Shown piece by piece: positions 7,101-8,081 of a stretch of 8,081 nucleotides of DNA. Every line of letters starts with the position of its first letter. The first letter of the stretch is position 1. Location: contig JAJZKY010000182.1 of NCBI GenBank assembly GCA_021803885.1, forward strand, positions 1 through 8,081, given 5' to 3'. The notes under the pieces are model-generated. The model had not been told where the DNA came from and searched no databases. It was given only the letters and a program-made list of their open reading frames with translations. This DNA is from Planctomycetota bacterium. GTDB taxonomy: Bacteria > Planctomycetota > Phycisphaerae > WQYP01 > JAJZKY01. The position numbers were made by a program, and so were the translations under genes.

Positions 7101-7427
7101 GATTTGAATTTGATCTTTACTCTCCAGCAGCCATCGCTGATCCCCTACGCCCTCACGCCCAACCAAGTTGCCGTGGCAACCTACCTCAACGCGACGGACG
7201 GGTACAACGGCGGATCGCACCCATCGCCGGAGTACCAGGCGCTGATCAATGCCATCGACAGTGCCTATGGCAGCCAAATTCCCGGCATTTTAGATCAGCT
7301 TTCGCCCATTGACTTGCAGGCGTTTCCGCAGGTGGCCATTCAAAATGGCATCAATCTGGACCAAACCTTCAGCCAATACGCCCAGACCATTGATAATGGG
7401 GCCCGCGGACTAACACCTCCGGTTTAA
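4182..7427 (+). CDS. Autotransporter passenger: HExxE metalloprotease-like domain plus PATR repeats; stops before its barrel
   Basis: This 1081-residue protein looks like the passenger of a type V secreted protein. The signal peptide is residues 1-36 (basic n-region with R13, R15 and R17, hydrophobic 18-31, ARA at 34-36). Residues 37-312 resemble a zincin-like metalloprotease domain with HEVDEVLG at 203-210: H203 and E204 are in place, but E207 replaces the second His of HExxH. Similar HE.DEVLG motifs recur, as I recall, in PVC-group exported proteins (the NF038122 type), so this may be a family trait. Residues 318-360 carry the W/NW pattern that often starts PATR regions. Autotransporter-associated beta-strand (PATR) units begin near 432, 517, 624, 731 and 829. 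Residues 990-1070 form the helical junction normally found just before a barrel (LTPNQVAVATYLN, ILDQLSP). The frame then ends at TAA 7425-7427, while the barrel continues in another frame. The ATG at 4182 follows a weak AGGGG (4170-4174); an ATG at 4191 is an alternative. Export and domain order are well supported; protease activity is not. Confidence 0.82.
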   Translation: MKVMKRSAGSWGRVRGRLAGAMAIAALMAAGSAARAVIITPTFDSSITSSAYAGSIESAIDSALNFYDTNLSNPIHVNIYFTTAGIEQGALGESLASLYSHSYSTYTQALIANASAHPGNSVAQIANSNLQYGNDSNGATPILATSANMRALGFAGDVGYLNSAGNVGSGTGYIYDGVIILGAADLRGFSGSGTYNANRVIQHEVDEVLGIGGQGSQVGNTGYYGPMDLYRYSAAHTPSFTTSATANSYFSIDGGNTHIVSFNQISPGDFGDWGGNTNYVQQAFTSASQGAASVSITSPEGIALQAIGYDALPPAPSLTWSPNGGASGQDYPGYWDATSFNWNSGSGNVVWTNGDGAVFGAGTDLGVSVIIQSAVTAQSLIFNSGGPANGYYYTISSGSGATLTMTGANVTVNSNDLISAPVDFTNGLVLSGSGTLTLTAANTNTSGTFLLGGTLAIGRDAAVGTGSVNFSGGTLQFDNYASNLVLSGSTIQIGAATGVPAALMSAIAGTSDLIYEGPGVLNLEGQNTYTGLTSINAGTLALAGAGSIADSSDVALAAGSVFDISQSTIAGGPTIASLTGAAGTVALGSQTLNINLAAGTDSFGGVIQDGGVNNSAGGSLALSGVGTLALSGLNTYSGQTFINGGTLALVGAGSIADSSDVALSAGATFDISQITPAGGALVNGLLGSGGTVALGSQILTVNVASGIDSFGGALADGGLGGGTGGQLVKAGAGTLSLTAPSTYTGETSIAAGTLALAGNGGIANSSAVNIASGAAFDISGSTVAGGPVVNNLIGSGGVTLGSNTLTVAPNDTDIFAGSISGSGNLTVGGGGSLTLAGISTYSGTTTINAGSALLTDGPSALGNSSLINNGLFGNVSSQYVANIPGSFTQSASGVLMVRVGGQGAGQFDQFNVGSNSSIAGNLSVVFQNNYAPLTSPVSLTIIKSAGSLSGNFSSISLGAHPIDVFANTVDTGTDLNLIFTLQQPSLIPYALTPNQVAVATYLNATDGYNGGSHPSPEYQALINAIDSAYGSQIPGILDQLSPIDLQAFPQVAIQNGINLDQTFSQYAQTIDNGARGLTPPV
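5730..6800 (+). repeat. Tandem PATR modules, 107-residue period, inside the passenger
   Basis: Modules start at residues 517, 624, 731 and 829 of the passenger, each with G.G.L.L....TY.G.T.I..GTLAL. The spacing is exactly 107, 107 and then 98 residues (321, 321 and 294 bases). The first two modules share long stretches such as GSIADSSDVAL (residues 547-557 and 653-663) and also stay similar in DNA, for example GATTCCAGTGATGT in both (5829-5842 and 6150-6163). They form the beta-helix stalk expected of an autotransporter passenger. A more divergent unit sits at about 432-476. Confidence 0.8.
7397..7427 (+). other. Apparent -1 frameshift between passenger and barrel
   Basis: The passenger frame ends at TAA 7425-7427. 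The barrel frame is closed upstream by TGA 7391-7393 and TAA 7394-7396. The change of frame must therefore fall in 7397-7427. One extra base here, for example in the G run at 7398-7401 or in GG at 7407-7408, would join the two frames into one protein reading through NTSGLTLLQPGED. No classic slippery heptamer is in frame, so a one-base deletion or a sequence error is more likely than programmed frameshifting. Confidence 0.75.
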
Positions 7428-8081
7428 CGCTGCTGCAGCCCGGCGAGGACAACCCCAATCAGGCCGCCTTGGGCCAGATGCTGCAATCGCAGGCCGATGT
7501 GGTCTCGCTGGATAATAACATACCGGCGGAGTTGCCGGGTTATCTAACCAATCTCCAATCTGAGGCCCGCAATCTTTCCCATCCTGAACCCACCACCAAT
7601 TGGGGTGCGTTTGCCACCGGTTCAGCGCAGTTTGATGATTTTTCCAACACCGGCAGCATCAGCAGTCCCAATATCACCACCGCCGATGTCACCGCCGGCG
7701 TTGATTACCACATCGCCCAGCCGCTGGCCGTGGGCGTGCTTTTCAATTACGCGCACAGTTTTCTAACCTTGGATCCGTACAACAGCAAGGGCAGCGTCAA
7801 TAGCTATACTCCCGGTGTTTACGCCAATTTGTCCAAAAATGGCTGGTTTATCGACGGTCTTGCCGCTTATACGTACAGCAGCAATTCAGAAACCAGAAAT
7901 ATCACTGCCGGGCCGCTGTCCACTTCGGCCAATGGCAATTTCACCGGCAACGCCATCAATGGTTCCATTGATATGGGCAAGCAGCTTTATTCCTCCGGTA
8001 TCAACTTTTCCGGCACCGGCGGTTGGACTCTTGTTCCCATGCTGTCGCTGGGCTATACCCATGCCCAGTTCAATTCTTTTT
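7397..8081 (+). CDS. Autotransporter outer-membrane beta-barrel domain, out-of-frame continuation, cut by window end
   Basis: An open frame of 228 codons without a stop runs to the window edge in the -1 frame relative to the passenger. It reads as a helical junction (LGQMLQSQADVVSLDNN), then an autotransporter barrel of the PF03797 type from about 7601 (NWGAFATGSAQFDDF). Alternating amphipathic strands with aromatic girdles follow: TTADVTAGVDYHI, PLAVGVLFNYAHSF, YTPGVYANLSKNGWFIDGLAAYTYSS, WTLVPMLSLGYTHAQFNSF. The barrel would insert in the outer membrane and export the passenger. There is no Shine-Dalgarno or convincing independent start; ATG 7478 is the first in-frame ATG and would give a barrel piece without a signal peptide. 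I therefore read this as the 3' part of the gene starting at 4182, separated by a frameshift. It lacks the final strands because the window ends. Confidence 0.8.

Noticed and set aside
7397..7410. Programmed -1 ribosomal frameshift at GGGGCCC
   Set aside because: In the passenger frame the codons are GGG GCC CGC preceded by T, which does not fit the X XXY YYZ slippery pattern, and no clear downstream pseudoknot was seen.
1..8081. CRISPR array, insertion sequence, tRNA or rRNA
   Set aside because: No regularly spaced direct repeats, transposase-like frames, terminal inverted repeats or RNA gene signatures were seen.

Overview
This window most likely comes from a Gram-negative bacterium of the PVC group (Planctomycetota or Verrucomicrobiota). 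The evidence is a PEP-CTERM sorted subtilisin-like protein next to a large autotransporter with PATR beta-strand repeats and an unusual HExxE metalloprotease-like N-terminus. All of these are abundant in PVC genomes. No rRNA, tRNA or phylogenetic marker gene is present, so the assignment is an inference from protein style only. The outer-membrane beta-barrel does imply a diderm cell.

Layout. Positions 1-500 hold no convincing gene: a weak terminator-like hairpin at the left edge, a possible promoter near 91-120, and a leader in front of the first gene. Positions 501-2150 (+) encode an exported S8-type (subtilisin-like) protein with a C-terminal PEP-CTERM anchor. Its catalytic His and Ser are visible, but Glu stands in the Asp position and Gly at the oxyanion Asn position. 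Positions 2187-3509 (-) encode a polytopic SLC13/CitMHS/ArsB-type anion permease, convergent with the protease gene, starting at TTG behind a strong Shine-Dalgarno. Positions 3510-4181 are a long divergent intergenic region with a possible promoter/operator for the permease and a long leader for the rightward gene. Positions 4182-7427 (+) encode a secreted protein with a signal peptide, a zincin-like HEVDEVLG domain, PATR repeats and the helical junction that precedes an autotransporter barrel. It stops just before the barrel. The barrel itself continues in the -1 frame from about 7397 to the window end, so the gene carries an apparent one-base frameshift (mutation or sequence error).

How the parts relate. 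The two rightward genes both encode exported, protease-like surface proteins that use different terminal sorting devices: PEP-CTERM/exosortase for one, a type V secretion barrel for the other. The non-coding leaders in front of them share several short blocks in the same order, the best about 21 of 24 bases. This is the most unexpected signal here and suggests a common leader or regulatory element. The permease between them has no evident functional link to either.
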